A stretch of 40,610 bases of DNA from positions 59,531 through 100,140 of the forward strand of contig CAMYJF010000007.1 in the NCBI GenBank assembly GCA_947258555.1, read 5' to 3'. The translations under genes were made by a program, and so were the position numbers. Below are positions 9,233 through 17,546 of the stretch, piece after piece (positions within the stretch are counted from its first letter, which is position 1; every line of letters begins with the position of its first letter). Below the pieces are notes generated by a model. The model was not told the DNA's origin and searched no databases. It worked only from the letters and a program-made list of their open reading frames with translations. This DNA comes from an uncultured Eudoraea sp. Lineage in GTDB: Bacteria > Bacteroidota > Bacteroidia > Flavobacteriales > Flavobacteriaceae.

Positions 9233-9619
9233 CTAGCTCAAAGGACTTCTTTTTAGATAATAGTGTCGCAATGTCAGAATTGAAATACCCAAAAAGGGCA
9301 GTGTTGACAATACAATCCTAGCATTCATTTGCAGTAAACCGATGAACAACATTAGGAATAATAAAAGGCCAATACCTGCGATTCCCAGATAGGTTAGGAG
9401 TTTCTTGGGTTGCTTTTGAAAAAGAGTAATGATCAAGAGTATCTGACCCAAGAGAGGCAATACAATAAGTGGATGGATCATAGAAGCCGGATCACTGAAT
9501 AATTTAGAAAGGATATCTTTTTCCATCTGGAAGAGGTACATGGAATTATCACCGCCCCACTCTAGATAGCCAAGTAAGGATGAAAGGACCAGCCCTGCAT
9601 TTAGTAATTTCGACTTCAT
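9233..9619 (-). CDS. Small four-helix membrane protein
   Basis: A 128-residue protein with about four hydrophobic segments (roughly 5-22, 45-63, 73-93 and 98-118) and a basic C-terminus (LRHYYLKRSP). No motif. It lies 9 bp downstream of the VOC gene stop-to-start junction and may be the last gene of the run that begins at 13612. Function unknown. Confidence 0.62.
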   Translation of the reverse strand: MKSKLLNAGLVLSSLLGYLEWGGDNSMYLFQMEKDILSKLFSDPASMIHPLIVLPLLGQILLIITLFQKQPKKLLTYLGIAGIGLLLFLMLFIGLLQMNARIVLSTLPFLGISILTLRHYYLKRSPLS

Positions 9620-9628
9620 TGTTTTAAA

Positions 9629-9970
9629 TTATGTATCAGACCAAACAGCTAATTCGTTCCCGCTTGGATCCAGGTAATGAAATCGTCTGCCACCAGGAAA
9701 GGAGAAAATGTCTTTTGCGATCCGTCCTCCGGCATTTTCGATCTCCCCTTTGAGTTTTTCAAGATCGTTATGATAAAGAACTACCAATGCCCCATTCATG
9801 ATAGCCGCCTCCGTTTTTTCGAATCCACCGGCAAGACCACTTTCTTCGAAAGACATATAGGCAGGACCATAATCTGTAAACTTCCATCCGAAAAGTTGGG
9901 TATAAAAATTCTTTGTCTTTTCCAGGTCATGTGCCTTGAATTCAACATAATTAATATGTGTGTTTTTCAT
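9629..9970 (-). CDS. VOC (glyoxalase/bleomycin-resistance fold) protein
   Basis: A 113-residue single-domain protein with the paired beta-alpha-beta-beta-beta modules of the vicinal oxygen chelate fold: HINYVEFKAHDLEKTKNFYTQLFGW, then AYMSF and GLAGGF, and a second module ending GGRRFHYLDPSGNELAVW. The 'D..G..F.Y..DP.GN.LA.W' ending is diagnostic of the family. Members are metal-dependent isomerases, dioxygenases or resistance proteins; which applies cannot be told. It is 10 bp from the Rieske oxygenase gene and is probably co-expressed with it. Confidence 0.85.
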   Translation of the reverse strand: MKNTHINYVEFKAHDLEKTKNFYTQLFGWKFTDYGPAYMSFEESGLAGGFEKTEAAIMNGALVVLYHNDLEKLKGEIENAGGRIAKDIFSFPGGRRFHYLDPSGNELAVWSDT

Positions 9971-9980
9971 TTCCTAAGGT

Positions 9981-10976
9981 TTATAAAGTCAACCCTTCCT
10001 TCTTCATGGCCCTCCTGTAATTTATGGCTACGGCATCAAATTTTAAGTGCAATTCTTCGGCAAAATCAAAAGGCACCTGTTCGGGTCGTTGTGATTCTAC
10101 TATGCGTTGATCCTGTCCAAAAATAACTCCTTCAAAGTCCTGATACAGCGAATCCGATTCATCTAATTTATAATTGCGTCCAACGATGCAATAGCCCCGA
10201 CATTTATTGGCCGAAATCGGTTGAGATACAAATAGGTACACCATTCCTTCTGTGCCGCCCCAACCTACATGGAGTACGATGGTATAGGGCAAATGCAGTC
10301 TATAATCACTTCTTCTTTCCGGATCGATATTTTCTTTATTGGCGAAGATGGGGAAGTCCTCCGAATTGGTAGATTCTGGTCGTACAACAGAGTAGTGTAG
10401 CACAGGCCCTTTCACTTCTACTTTACAATCCGGGACTTCAGGTCGTTCCGGTTCCCCCAGTAATCCAGGATGTACCCATGGAAAATGGCCAAAATCAGTG
10501 AAGTTTTCAACCTGCCTGGAGGCATCGCTGTTCCATTGAAAAGGACCAGTATTAACAAATTTCCATTCTGGTTTTTCAAATTCCGGGATGTCGGGTAGAT
10601 CATAGACCGGTTCCTCCAGCGCCACCCAAACCAGGCCATACTTTTCCTGGCAGTGATAGACCGGGGTTTTAGCTTTGGAAGGTATGGGCGTATCTGGGGC
10701 CTGAGGTATCAGGACACACTCACCCAGACGATTGTATTCCCATGCATGATAGGGACAAACAATGCAGTCATTTTTTACCCAGCCTAAAGACAGGGCGGTG
10801 CCCCTGTGAATGCACAGATCCTTCATGGCGTGTACTTTTCCGTCAGAACTTCTCCACACCACAACAGCCTGGTCCAGCAAAAAAGTACCAAAAGGCGACT
10901 CAGAGAGTTCAGCACTATAGCATACCGGATGCCAACAGGCTAGTAGTTTTTCTGGATAAACATTTTCATGCGACAT
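9981..10976 (-). CDS. Rieske non-haem iron oxygenase, alpha subunit type
   Basis: A 331-residue protein. The Rieske [2Fe-2S] site is C55-x-H57 (CIHRG) and C74-x-x-H77 (CPYH). The mononuclear iron site follows as NFTDFGHFPWVH, giving D161, H164 and H169 with N158 as the usual bridging-region Asn. The spacing fits the vanillate demethylase / pheophorbide-a-oxygenase-like branch of single-component oxygenases. The likely role is monooxygenation or O-demethylation of a ring compound, with electrons from an external reductase that is not in this window. Substrate unknown. It is part of a minus-strand run with VOC and RibD-C proteins. Confidence 0.9.
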   Translation of the reverse strand: MSHENVYPEKLLACWHPVCYSAELSESPFGTFLLDQAVVVWRSSDGKVHAMKDLCIHRGTALSLGWVKNDCIVCPYHAWEYNRLGECVLIPQAPDTPIPSKAKTPVYHCQEKYGLVWVALEEPVYDLPDIPEFEKPEWKFVNTGPFQWNSDASRQVENFTDFGHFPWVHPGLLGEPERPEVPDCKVEVKGPVLHYSVVRPESTNSEDFPIFANKENIDPERRSDYRLHLPYTIVLHVGWGGTEGMVYLFVSQPISANKCRGYCIVGRNYKLDESDSLYQDFEGVIFGQDQRIVESQRPEQVPFDFAEELHLKFDAVAINYRRAMKKEGLTL

Positions 10977-10992
10977 TTGAGTTCGGTATTTT

Positions 10993-11532
10993 TTATTTCA
11001 ATTCATACCACAGTTCCACCATTCCGTCTTTGTAAGGTGTAATTTCTTTAAGGTGCAAGGCTTGTTCTTTTCCGATATAATCAAAAAACAGCGTACCATC
11101 GCCCAGGATCACAGGCATAATAGATATGATGATATCATCAACTAGATCTTGCCTTAGAAACTCTTTGCTAAGCATCGCCCCTCCTACAAGCCATATATTA
11201 TTATATCTGGATTTTAATTGATCGTTCACCAGTTTTGACAAATCTCCTGAGTAGAAAGAAACACCTGGTTTATCTGAATTAAAATTCCTGGAGGTTACAA
11301 CAACGACCGGGGTATTTCCATAAGGCCAACCGAGTTGTATGGCGTGTTCATAGGTACGGGAACCCATGACATAGCAATCGATCTTTTTAAGGAATTCAGC
11401 AACTTCATCTTCACTCAGGCTTACCCCTCTTTCATACGTATCCTCAGAGTGCATCCAGGCTACACTCCCATCCTTCCTGGCGATAAAACCATCCAGACTA
11501 GATACCATATGCAGGGTTACCTTAGCGCTCAT
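10993..11532 (-). CDS. Dihydrofolate reductase-like (RibD C-terminal domain) protein
   Basis: A 179-residue protein of the RibD-C / DHFR-like fold. It shows MVSSLDGFIARKDGSVAWM near the N-terminus (substrate/NADPH loop), VMGSRTYEH in the middle (glycine-containing NADPH loop), NIWLVGGAMLSKEFL (the 'vGG' dinucleotide turn), and SIMPVILGDGTLFF near the end. These are the conserved steps of this family, seen in YwjB/YyaP-type proteins. The natural substrate is usually unknown; true DHFR activity is unlikely given the divergence. It lies 16 bp upstream of the Rieske gene. Confidence 0.85.
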   Translation of the reverse strand: MSAKVTLHMVSSLDGFIARKDGSVAWMHSEDTYERGVSLSEDEVAEFLKKIDCYVMGSRTYEHAIQLGWPYGNTPVVVVTSRNFNSDKPGVSFYSGDLSKLVNDQLKSRYNNIWLVGGAMLSKEFLRQDLVDDIIISIMPVILGDGTLFFDYIGKEQALHLKEITPYKDGMVELWYELK

Positions 11533-11547
11533 CAGTAGATTGAGAAT

Positions 11548-12078
11548 TTAGTTTGGAGGTAAAAAGTCAATCGGAATTGGATTCTCCTCAGATTCCTGCA
11601 TCCAATAGATATTGATAATCCACCATCGTTCACCATCGTTCATTAGTTGAATACTGTTTATGCCTCTCATAAAAGGGGATTCATCTGCCTCACTTCTATA
11701 GGATTCATAAGTACTGAATACCTGTGTAATATTCCCAAAAGTATGAACGATTCTATTGATCTCCTTTTCAAAAAAACCATTCTCGACAAGCCATTTCCCG
11801 GATCTGTCTATGTATCCTTCAGGCGTTAAAAACCGAGCTATGTGCAAACCTTCTTCGTTTTTTCCCGTTGGGATGAGCCTGGCTTCCGGATGAAACAGGT
11901 AGGTAAATAATTCCCAATTCCTTTCTTCTCCTTTTTCACCTGAGATAACGTCATAAAGTGTGAAAAGTGTACTATCTAAGGACTGCACTTTAGTAGGAAA
12001 CATATCATTAGAATTTTGCGCATTAATTGTCATAGAAAAGATACAACACACGATGGGTAAAAGCATAAAGTTTTTCAT
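11548..12078 (-). CDS. Exported NTF2-like (SnoaL/DUF4440-type) protein
   Basis: I start at the ATG at 12078 (MKNFMLLPIVCCIFSMTINAQ), which gives a proper signal peptide; the reading from 12120 puts 14 extra polar residues ahead of it. The 176-residue product has a cone-shaped NTF2-like fold signature: LYDVISGEKGEERNWELFTYLFHPEARLIP, IVHTFGNITQVFSTYES, and the last strand DGERWWIINIYWMQE. Such domains bind small hydrophobic ligands or act as isomerases/hydrolases. No firm catalytic residues. Function unknown. It lies between the RibD-C and bestrophin-like genes. Confidence 0.78.
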   Translation of the reverse strand: MKNFMLLPIVCCIFSMTINAQNSNDMFPTKVQSLDSTLFTLYDVISGEKGEERNWELFTYLFHPEARLIPTGKNEEGLHIARFLTPEGYIDRSGKWLVENGFFEKEINRIVHTFGNITQVFSTYESYRSEADESPFMRGINSIQLMNDGERWWIINIYWMQESEENPIPIDFLPPN

Positions 12079-12155
12079 TGAACTAGGTTTTGTATTTGCA
12101 AGTGATAACATGTGGCGCAACTTGATTAATTAAATTTCTGGCTATGAAAGACTCT

Positions 12156-13211
12156 TTAAAATTGGACACCAAGTTGTGTAGGAAACTGCCCGGGTATTTC
12201 TGTTTTATCTTCCCCGAGATTTTGACGCAAATCAATTTCAATACCCCTTGATATGGTGGATATGGGAACATCATTTGCTGTACCTTCAAATGGATTTTCT
12301 CCGGTACGACCTATTCGTTCCATCGTATGGAACATCCAGGCCACCGCCATATAAACAGGAATGGAAAACCATATGAAGTTTTTCCCTAAGGGACCGTAAT
12401 TCTCGATAATCTCTTTGCCTATATCAACAAATTGGGGAGCTAATGCCAAAGGGAGGAGTAAGAGTAAAAGCCACATAAAATAGTGGTTTAAAGTTGCATA
12501 TTGACGCGGGTACGGAAAATTCTTAATGCGTTCTGTCTGCCCTTGTAATGTGAAAAGTTCCTGAATAATACCTTCCAGTTCCAGAAATGAAAATTCCCAG
12601 ACAAGCCCTATCTCTTTTAATCTCCGAAGGTGATGAGATTGCAAATAGAGAACAGCAGTTTGATGATTATCGTGGTTCAGAACATACTCCAAATCCTCAG
12701 CAGATAAATACGGTTTGAGGTCATCTTCGAGCGCTGCTTTCTCTTCCGGAGGTCGTACACCAAACTCTCTATTGGTTTTATGCAAGATGGCCGTCTCCCA
12801 GTTTTTTTTATTGCGCATTGCATGACGTAAAGCTGTCATCCAGGCAATATGTCTGTAGGTTAGGGTCTTTATCTCTATTTTGAGCTTTTCAGAAGAGACA
12901 TCTTCCTCGGCATGCTCAGATGAGACCATGTCTTGTACAAAGACACCAAAAGTACGGGACGTATTTACAATACCCCCCCATATTTTACGCGCTTCCCATA
13001 TACGGTCATATACTGCGTTGTTTTGAAATCCAATGATAAAGGCTACGGCCGTACCGATCAGTGCCATAGGTGTCCAGGGAATACGAAGCCATTCCATATC
13101 CAGAAAATAATAGCCTGCAACCCAAAACAAAATAATGAACAGAAATAATAATGTTTCATAACGCGTCCATTTCACCATGTCGATGAATCTATAAACCTTC
13201 CCAGTATACAT
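12156..13211 (-). CDS. Bestrophin-family (RFP-TM) channel protein
   Basis: A 351-residue membrane protein. The N-terminal helix pair and the sequence TAVAFIIGFQNNAVYDRIWEARKIWGG match the bestrophin-family signature 'G..ls.flgFR.n.aYdRwwEar..wg', and the late helix RIGRTGENPFEGTANDVP is the conserved C-terminal end. Two hydrophobic regions frame a cytoplasmic middle (HLRRLKEIGLVWEFSFLELEG). Known bestrophin homologues are pentameric anion or cation channels. The ion here is unknown. It lies 11 bp from the NTF2-like gene upstream. Confidence 0.88.
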   Translation of the reverse strand: MYTGKVYRFIDMVKWTRYETLLFLFIILFWVAGYYFLDMEWLRIPWTPMALIGTAVAFIIGFQNNAVYDRIWEARKIWGGIVNTSRTFGVFVQDMVSSEHAEEDVSSEKLKIEIKTLTYRHIAWMTALRHAMRNKKNWETAILHKTNREFGVRPPEEKAALEDDLKPYLSAEDLEYVLNHDNHQTAVLYLQSHHLRRLKEIGLVWEFSFLELEGIIQELFTLQGQTERIKNFPYPRQYATLNHYFMWLLLLLLPLALAPQFVDIGKEIIENYGPLGKNFIWFSIPVYMAVAWMFHTMERIGRTGENPFEGTANDVPISTISRGIEIDLRQNLGEDKTEIPGQFPTQLGVQF

Positions 13212-13222
13212 ATGTTGTTTGT

Positions 13223-13612
13223 TTAGTTTTTTAATTGGTTTACAAGCGTACGAGCTAAAACTGTATCGTAAATTATTTTCAACTTTTTAATTTTATTAGC
13301 ATCGTTGAATTCAATAACATCCACCACGTCAAAAGACACTATTTCCTGAGTCTTTAACGTCCATTTGTAGGTAAAATACAAGGCAATATCTGAACGATTT
13401 TCTTCTTCAAAGATCCCTAGGAGCTCGAGCTTAGAGGCTTTCGTATCAGCCTGCAGCTCACGATAAAAATCGGAAGCTTTTTTAAGACCATAAATCGGAG
13501 AATCTACAATGGCATCCTGACTGAATAGATTCAAGAGTTGCGATATATCGCCATTTTGGAGGAATTTCAAATAATTTTTAGCGATACTACTTCTGTTCCC
13601 CATTGGAATCAA
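13223..13612 (-). CDS. NTF2-like (SnoaL-type) protein, cytoplasmic
   Basis: A 129-residue protein without signal peptide. The pattern is an NTF2-like domain: SIAKNYLKFLQNGDISQLLNLFSQDAIVDSPIYG, then strands EENRSDIALYFTYKWTLK and SFDVVDVIEFNDANKIKKLKIIYD. An alternative start is the Met at residue 4. It is probably the first gene of the run down to 9629. Ligand unknown. Confidence 0.78.
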   Translation of the reverse strand: MIPMGNRSSIAKNYLKFLQNGDISQLLNLFSQDAIVDSPIYGLKKASDFYRELQADTKASKLELLGIFEEENRSDIALYFTYKWTLKTQEIVSFDVVDVIEFNDANKIKKLKIIYDTVLARTLVNQLKN

Positions 13613-13988
13613 GGTCTTTTAGAAAGGTATGTCAATTTAGAATATGGAAAATACAAAATATTCATCTGTCTCCGCATACATCTGCGATATTAGGATCGAC
13701 TGTGGAAACATGAATAATAGGTAGCCCGGAGTATGGTTTTAAGAATGAGTATGGGTCTGCTATTCGAACCTGGATCCGGAAAGATTCTCACAGCCTTTTA
13801 AGGCTAATTATGGCAGGCACTGAGCCTTGATTGGAAGACACCCTGAGATTTGATAAGAATTAGTATATTTACTCATGTGAGAAAGTATGAACTCATGCCA
13901 AAACCATGCCCCAATTATAATAAATAAGAACGTTCATACTAAAATCAAACAACCAAAAAGATCTCCCTTATTAATACCGGGTTTTAAC
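13613..13988. other. 376-bp divergent intergenic region with small repeats
   Basis: This space lies between the divergent NTF2-like and cyclase genes and should hold both promoters. I see a short inverted repeat, AGCCTT-TT-AAGGCT, at 13792-13805, and two ACTCATG copies at 13871-13877 and 13891-13897, exactly 20 bp apart (two helical turns). An in-frame ORF extension covers 13887-13988, but its residues look non-domain, so I treat it as leader. No promoter box was convincing. Confidence 0.5.
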
Positions 13989-15944
13989 ATGCAGAATAGT
14001 CCACCAAAGCAAAGGCACTTGGCGTGCATCATGTTTACTGACATTGTGGGGTATACTCGATTGATGAGTAAAAATGAAAGTAAAGCCCTGCAAACCTTAG
14101 ATGAAAACAGATATATCCATAAAACCATTATCAGCAAATACGGGGGTGAATTGCTAAAGGAAATGGGGGATGGTATCATGGCTATTTTCAATACGGCTAC
14201 TGATGGGGTATATGCGGCATGTGAAATTCATGCAGCAGCAGAAAACAATGAAGATCTTAATCTCAGGATCGGCTTGCATTACAGCCAGATTATCTTGGAA
14301 AAAGGAGACATTTTTGGAGATGGGGTCAATATAGCTGCCCGGATAGAGCCCACTGCGCCAACTTGTGGCACCCATATTTCTCATGAAGTATATGACAATC
14401 TCTTAAATAAGAAAGGCTTAAAAATTGACTTAGTTGGTGGTTTCGAATTAAAGAATCTGAGCGAGGAGATCAAAATTTATTCTGTTGAGGTAAATGCACA
14501 GTTCATAAAGGATCTGGCATCCAGAACCAGCGATTATACGGAAAGATCGATCCTGGAAACTAAAAACAGTATTGCAGTTATTCCTTTTGCGAATATGACG
14601 GGCGATAAAGAACAGGATTATTTTTGCGATGGGATTGCTGAAGAAATTCTGATCACACTTTCGAACATTAAGGAGCTGAAAGTCGTAGGAAGAAGTTCCT
14701 CCTTCCAATTCAAAAACAGCGAATATTCGGAAGTACAGATCGCCGGGACATTGAATGTAAATCATATTCTCCAGGGGAGTATACGAAGGAGGGGTAACAG
14801 ATTACGGATCAATGCCATGTTATACAGTGTGGGCGAAGAAAGCCAGATCTGGGCCAAGCGATACGACCGTGAGCTTGATGATATATTTGAAATTCAAGAC
14901 GACATTGCCGCAAAGATCTCCGATGAACTTGAAGTAAGCCTTGTCAAGAATACAGACAGGGCTAAACCCGTTAGTTTGGAAGCCTATGAAATGCTTCTAA
15001 AAGGCCGGTATTTTGAAGAAATGTTCATCGAGGGATTTGATAGGGCGCAGAGCTGTTATTTCCAGGCAGTTGAGCTGGATCCTGATTATGCGGAAGGATA
15101 TGCTGCCCTGGCCAATATTCATTTCCTACAAACCATGCATTTACTCCTTCCACCTCAGGAAGGATTCAAAAAGACTAAATCTTTTGCCAATAAGGCGCTA
15201 TCCATCAACAAGGAGATCGCAGGCGCACATTTTGTGCTTGGGCAATCGGCTTTTTGGTTCGACTGGGATTTTGATCAGGCAAAGGAACACTATGAAAATG
15301 CGGCCAATGCCCGTGTGCCATATTATTTTACAGGGGTAACCTTAGATCCCTGGTATAATGCATTTGCATATGGGGATTATGAAACAGCTATCATCAACAC
15401 AATGAAGATCATAGAAACTGATCCGCTGTCCTTTTACAATCAAGTGTTGTTAGGTTATTATTTTACCTGGGGTCAGTATCATGAAAAAGCCCGGGAAGTA
15501 CTCAACAACTTATTGAAGTTAATTCCAAATTACTCTGAGGCCCAACGCTTACTGGCCTATAACAGCTTTATTGAAGGGGATAATGAAAGAGCCGTTAAAG
15601 AAGGCAAAAAAGCTGTGGAGATGGCCCAGGGACTTGGCTGGGCGCAGATTACCTATAGCATTGCCCTGGCAAAAAACGGCCAGGCAGCAGAAGCCAGGGA
15701 GATCCTTGTAAGATTGGAGGCTTCTCAGGAAAAAGTGAATGTTTCTCCCTTGGGAATTGCGCTGATCTATGCCTATCTCAACGATCTTGACAATGCCTTT
15801 GCGTATTTGGACATTGCAATAGAATACAAAGATATTTGGCTTGTTTCTCTTAAACATGGCCCGGAATACAAACCGCTCCGATCAGATCCTCGATTTGATG
15901 CCCTCCTCGAGCGAATAGGTTTTCCGGAAACTGTTTTTCAATAG
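13989..15944 (+). CDS. Class III adenylate/guanylate cyclase with TolB/CadC-like domain and TPRs
   Basis: The start at 13989 (MQNSPPKQRHLACIMFTDIVGYT) is preferred because class III cyclase domains begin a few residues before 'FTDIVG'. The 651-residue product has a cyclase domain at about 10-170 with metal Asp residues D18 and D61 (KEMGDG), K57 at the usual adenine-contact position, D111 and the N114/R118 pair (GDGVNIAARIE). A domain starting SIAVIPFANMTGDKEQDYFCDGIAEEI (about 195-330) resembles the TolB/CadC-type 'FANxSxD..xxyFsdGlteei' module. TPR-like repeats follow (YFQAVELDPDYAEGYAALA and more). No membrane helix, so cytoplasmic. It likely makes cAMP or cGMP in response to a partner binding the TPRs. 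Only 30 bp separate it from the catalase-like gene. Confidence 0.88.
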   Translation: MQNSPPKQRHLACIMFTDIVGYTRLMSKNESKALQTLDENRYIHKTIISKYGGELLKEMGDGIMAIFNTATDGVYAACEIHAAAENNEDLNLRIGLHYSQIILEKGDIFGDGVNIAARIEPTAPTCGTHISHEVYDNLLNKKGLKIDLVGGFELKNLSEEIKIYSVEVNAQFIKDLASRTSDYTERSILETKNSIAVIPFANMTGDKEQDYFCDGIAEEILITLSNIKELKVVGRSSSFQFKNSEYSEVQIAGTLNVNHILQGSIRRRGNRLRINAMLYSVGEESQIWAKRYDRELDDIFEIQDDIAAKISDELEVSLVKNTDRAKPVSLEAYEMLLKGRYFEEMFIEGFDRAQSCYFQAVELDPDYAEGYAALANIHFLQTMHLLLPPQEGFKKTKSFANKALSINKEIAGAHFVLGQSAFWFDWDFDQAKEHYENAANARVPYYFTGVTLDPWYNAFAYGDYETAIINTMKIIETDPLSFYNQVLLGYYFTWGQYHEKAREVLNNLLKLIPNYSEAQRLLAYNSFIEGDNERAVKEGKKAVEMAQGLGWAQITYSIALAKNGQAAEAREILVRLEASQEKVNVSPLGIALIYAYLNDLDNAFAYLDIAIEYKDIWLVSLKHGPEYKPLRSDPRFDALLERIGFPETVFQ

Positions 15945-15974
15945 CGTTCTGTATTAATCCATTAACCCACCAAC

Positions 15975-17546
15975 ATGAGCAAATCAGGTAATAGTACTCC
16001 AGAATTAGGACGTGAATACTTACTGTCCAATGAAGATGCCATCATCCAGGAAATGGTGAACGAGATGGAGGATCAAATGCTGCGAATGTATGCCGATGAT
16101 GACAAGCATATGCCGCGACAAGTGCATACTAAAAGCCATGGCTGTGTAAAAGGGATCTTCAAGGTGGAGCCAAATCTTGACGCGAAATACAGAGTAGGCG
16201 TCTTCAAAGAGCGTAAAGAATACAATTGTTGGGTGCGATTTTCCAATGCCAACCTTCCACCGGAAAGCGACAAGAAAAAGGATATTCGAGGCATCGCTAT
16301 TAAACTTATGGGAGTTGAGGGTGATAAGATATTGAACGGCAAACAGAATGAAAAGACCCAAGATTTCTTGCTGATGAGCAGTGAGACCTTCTTTTCTAAG
16401 AATATAAAGGAATTCAGCCCGCTGTTAAGGGCTGCAACGGCAGAGAATAGTAAAAAACTGGTGCTAAAATATGCACTTACCCATTTGAAGGTGATCATGC
16501 GACTGGTGAAGTCGCGAGTTGCATGCGATAACCCCCTAAATATTCCCTATTGGAGTACACAGCCCTATCGTTTTGGTGACCAGGACACGGCAGTGAAATA
16601 CTATCTTGAACCTTCCAAAGAGAATGAGATCCTCAATGAGGATGTAAATGAATATTCCTATCTACGGATCAATATGGCACAAACGCTCAGTGTTCATGCA
16701 CAAGAGTTTGAATTCTATGTGCAATTCCAAAATGATCCTGTTACAATGCCCATAGAAGATCCTACCGTTCCATGGGATTCTGAGTTTGTACAAGTGGGCA
16801 CTTTAGTCATTCCTGCCCAGCAATTTGATAGCACGGAACAAATGGAATACGGTGAAAACCTGTCTTTCAACGCCTGGCATGCACTTCCGGAGCACAGGCC
16901 ACTTGGCAATTTTAACCGGGCAAGAAAACGGGCCTATGTGGCCATGTCCAAATTTCGCCATGAGTACAATGGAACACCCGATAAGGAGCCCAGGGATTCT
17001 GCCGATTTTTTAGACGGTACCCATATCCCGGAAGGCAGCACTATCCCGCCTAAGATCCCCACTAAAGGGGTAATAGAAATGCAGGCCCAGGTTATTGTGG
17101 ACTGTAGTAAGGAGATCGCCTTTAACTTCATTACGAGTGGTGCAGAACTTCCCAATTGGCTAAAAAAAGTGGGAAAGATACCTGCTGCCCTAAATGCAGA
17201 AAACTTGGGTAAGACTTATAACAAAAGCGGCGATCAGCGCATCGTTTATTTTGACGGCGGAGAATCGGTACATGAAGAATTACTCACATTTAATCCGTTT
17301 GCCAATTATTCCTATAAGGCCAGCAAGTTCACCAATGTGCTAAAGAAGTTTTCGGATGAGGCCTATAGTCAGGTATGGTTTGACACCATGGATGATCAGA
17401 CGCGTATAACATGGAATTATATTTATACAGCAAAAAACTTCATCGCACGCTTCTTACTCAAGTTTATATTGCGCTTGATCAAGTATGAGGAATTCATGGA
17501 AGAGAGCCTCGAGAACGCCAAGGATTACATTGAAAACGGAGACTAA
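15975..17546 (+). CDS. Catalase-like haem protein fused to an SRPBCC domain
   Basis: A 523-residue protein. Residues about 35-340 match the catalase fold: H51 in RQVHTKSHG (distal His position), WVRFSNA, DIRGIAIKLMG, N125 in NGKQNEKTQDFLL (distal Asn position), EHRPLGNFNRARKRAYVAMSKFR with R317-x3-Y321 at the proximal Tyr position. Regular catalases are longer here and the ends differ, so it belongs to the divergent 'catalase-related' group that includes peroxidase and allene-oxide-synthase-like enzymes. Residues about 365-520 form an SRPBCC (START-like) ligand-binding domain: VIVDCSKEIAFNFITSGAELPNWLKKVG to TRITWNYIYTAKNFIARF. Reaction unknown; a lipid peroxide substrate is an inference. It follows the cyclase by 30 bp and overlaps the DyP gene end by 4 bp. 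Confidence 0.83.
   Translation: MSKSGNSTPELGREYLLSNEDAIIQEMVNEMEDQMLRMYADDDKHMPRQVHTKSHGCVKGIFKVEPNLDAKYRVGVFKERKEYNCWVRFSNANLPPESDKKKDIRGIAIKLMGVEGDKILNGKQNEKTQDFLLMSSETFFSKNIKEFSPLLRAATAENSKKLVLKYALTHLKVIMRLVKSRVACDNPLNIPYWSTQPYRFGDQDTAVKYYLEPSKENEILNEDVNEYSYLRINMAQTLSVHAQEFEFYVQFQNDPVTMPIEDPTVPWDSEFVQVGTLVIPAQQFDSTEQMEYGENLSFNAWHALPEHRPLGNFNRARKRAYVAMSKFRHEYNGTPDKEPRDSADFLDGTHIPEGSTIPPKIPTKGVIEMQAQVIVDCSKEIAFNFITSGAELPNWLKKVGKIPAALNAENLGKTYNKSGDQRIVYFDGGESVHEELLTFNPFANYSYKASKFTNVLKKFSDEAYSQVWFDTMDDQTRITWNYIYTAKNFIARFLLKFILRLIKYEEFMEESLENAKDYIENGD

Noticed and set aside
13750-13785. tRNA T-loop-like TTCGAACC stretch in the cyclase upstream region
   Set aside because: Flanking bases do not pair into a T-stem, and no acceptor or anticodon arm can be drawn around it.
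13887-13988. Longer N-terminus for the cyclase starting MNSCQNHAP
   Set aside because: The residues show no domain, and cyclase domains normally start just before FTDIVG; the ATG at 13989 fits better.
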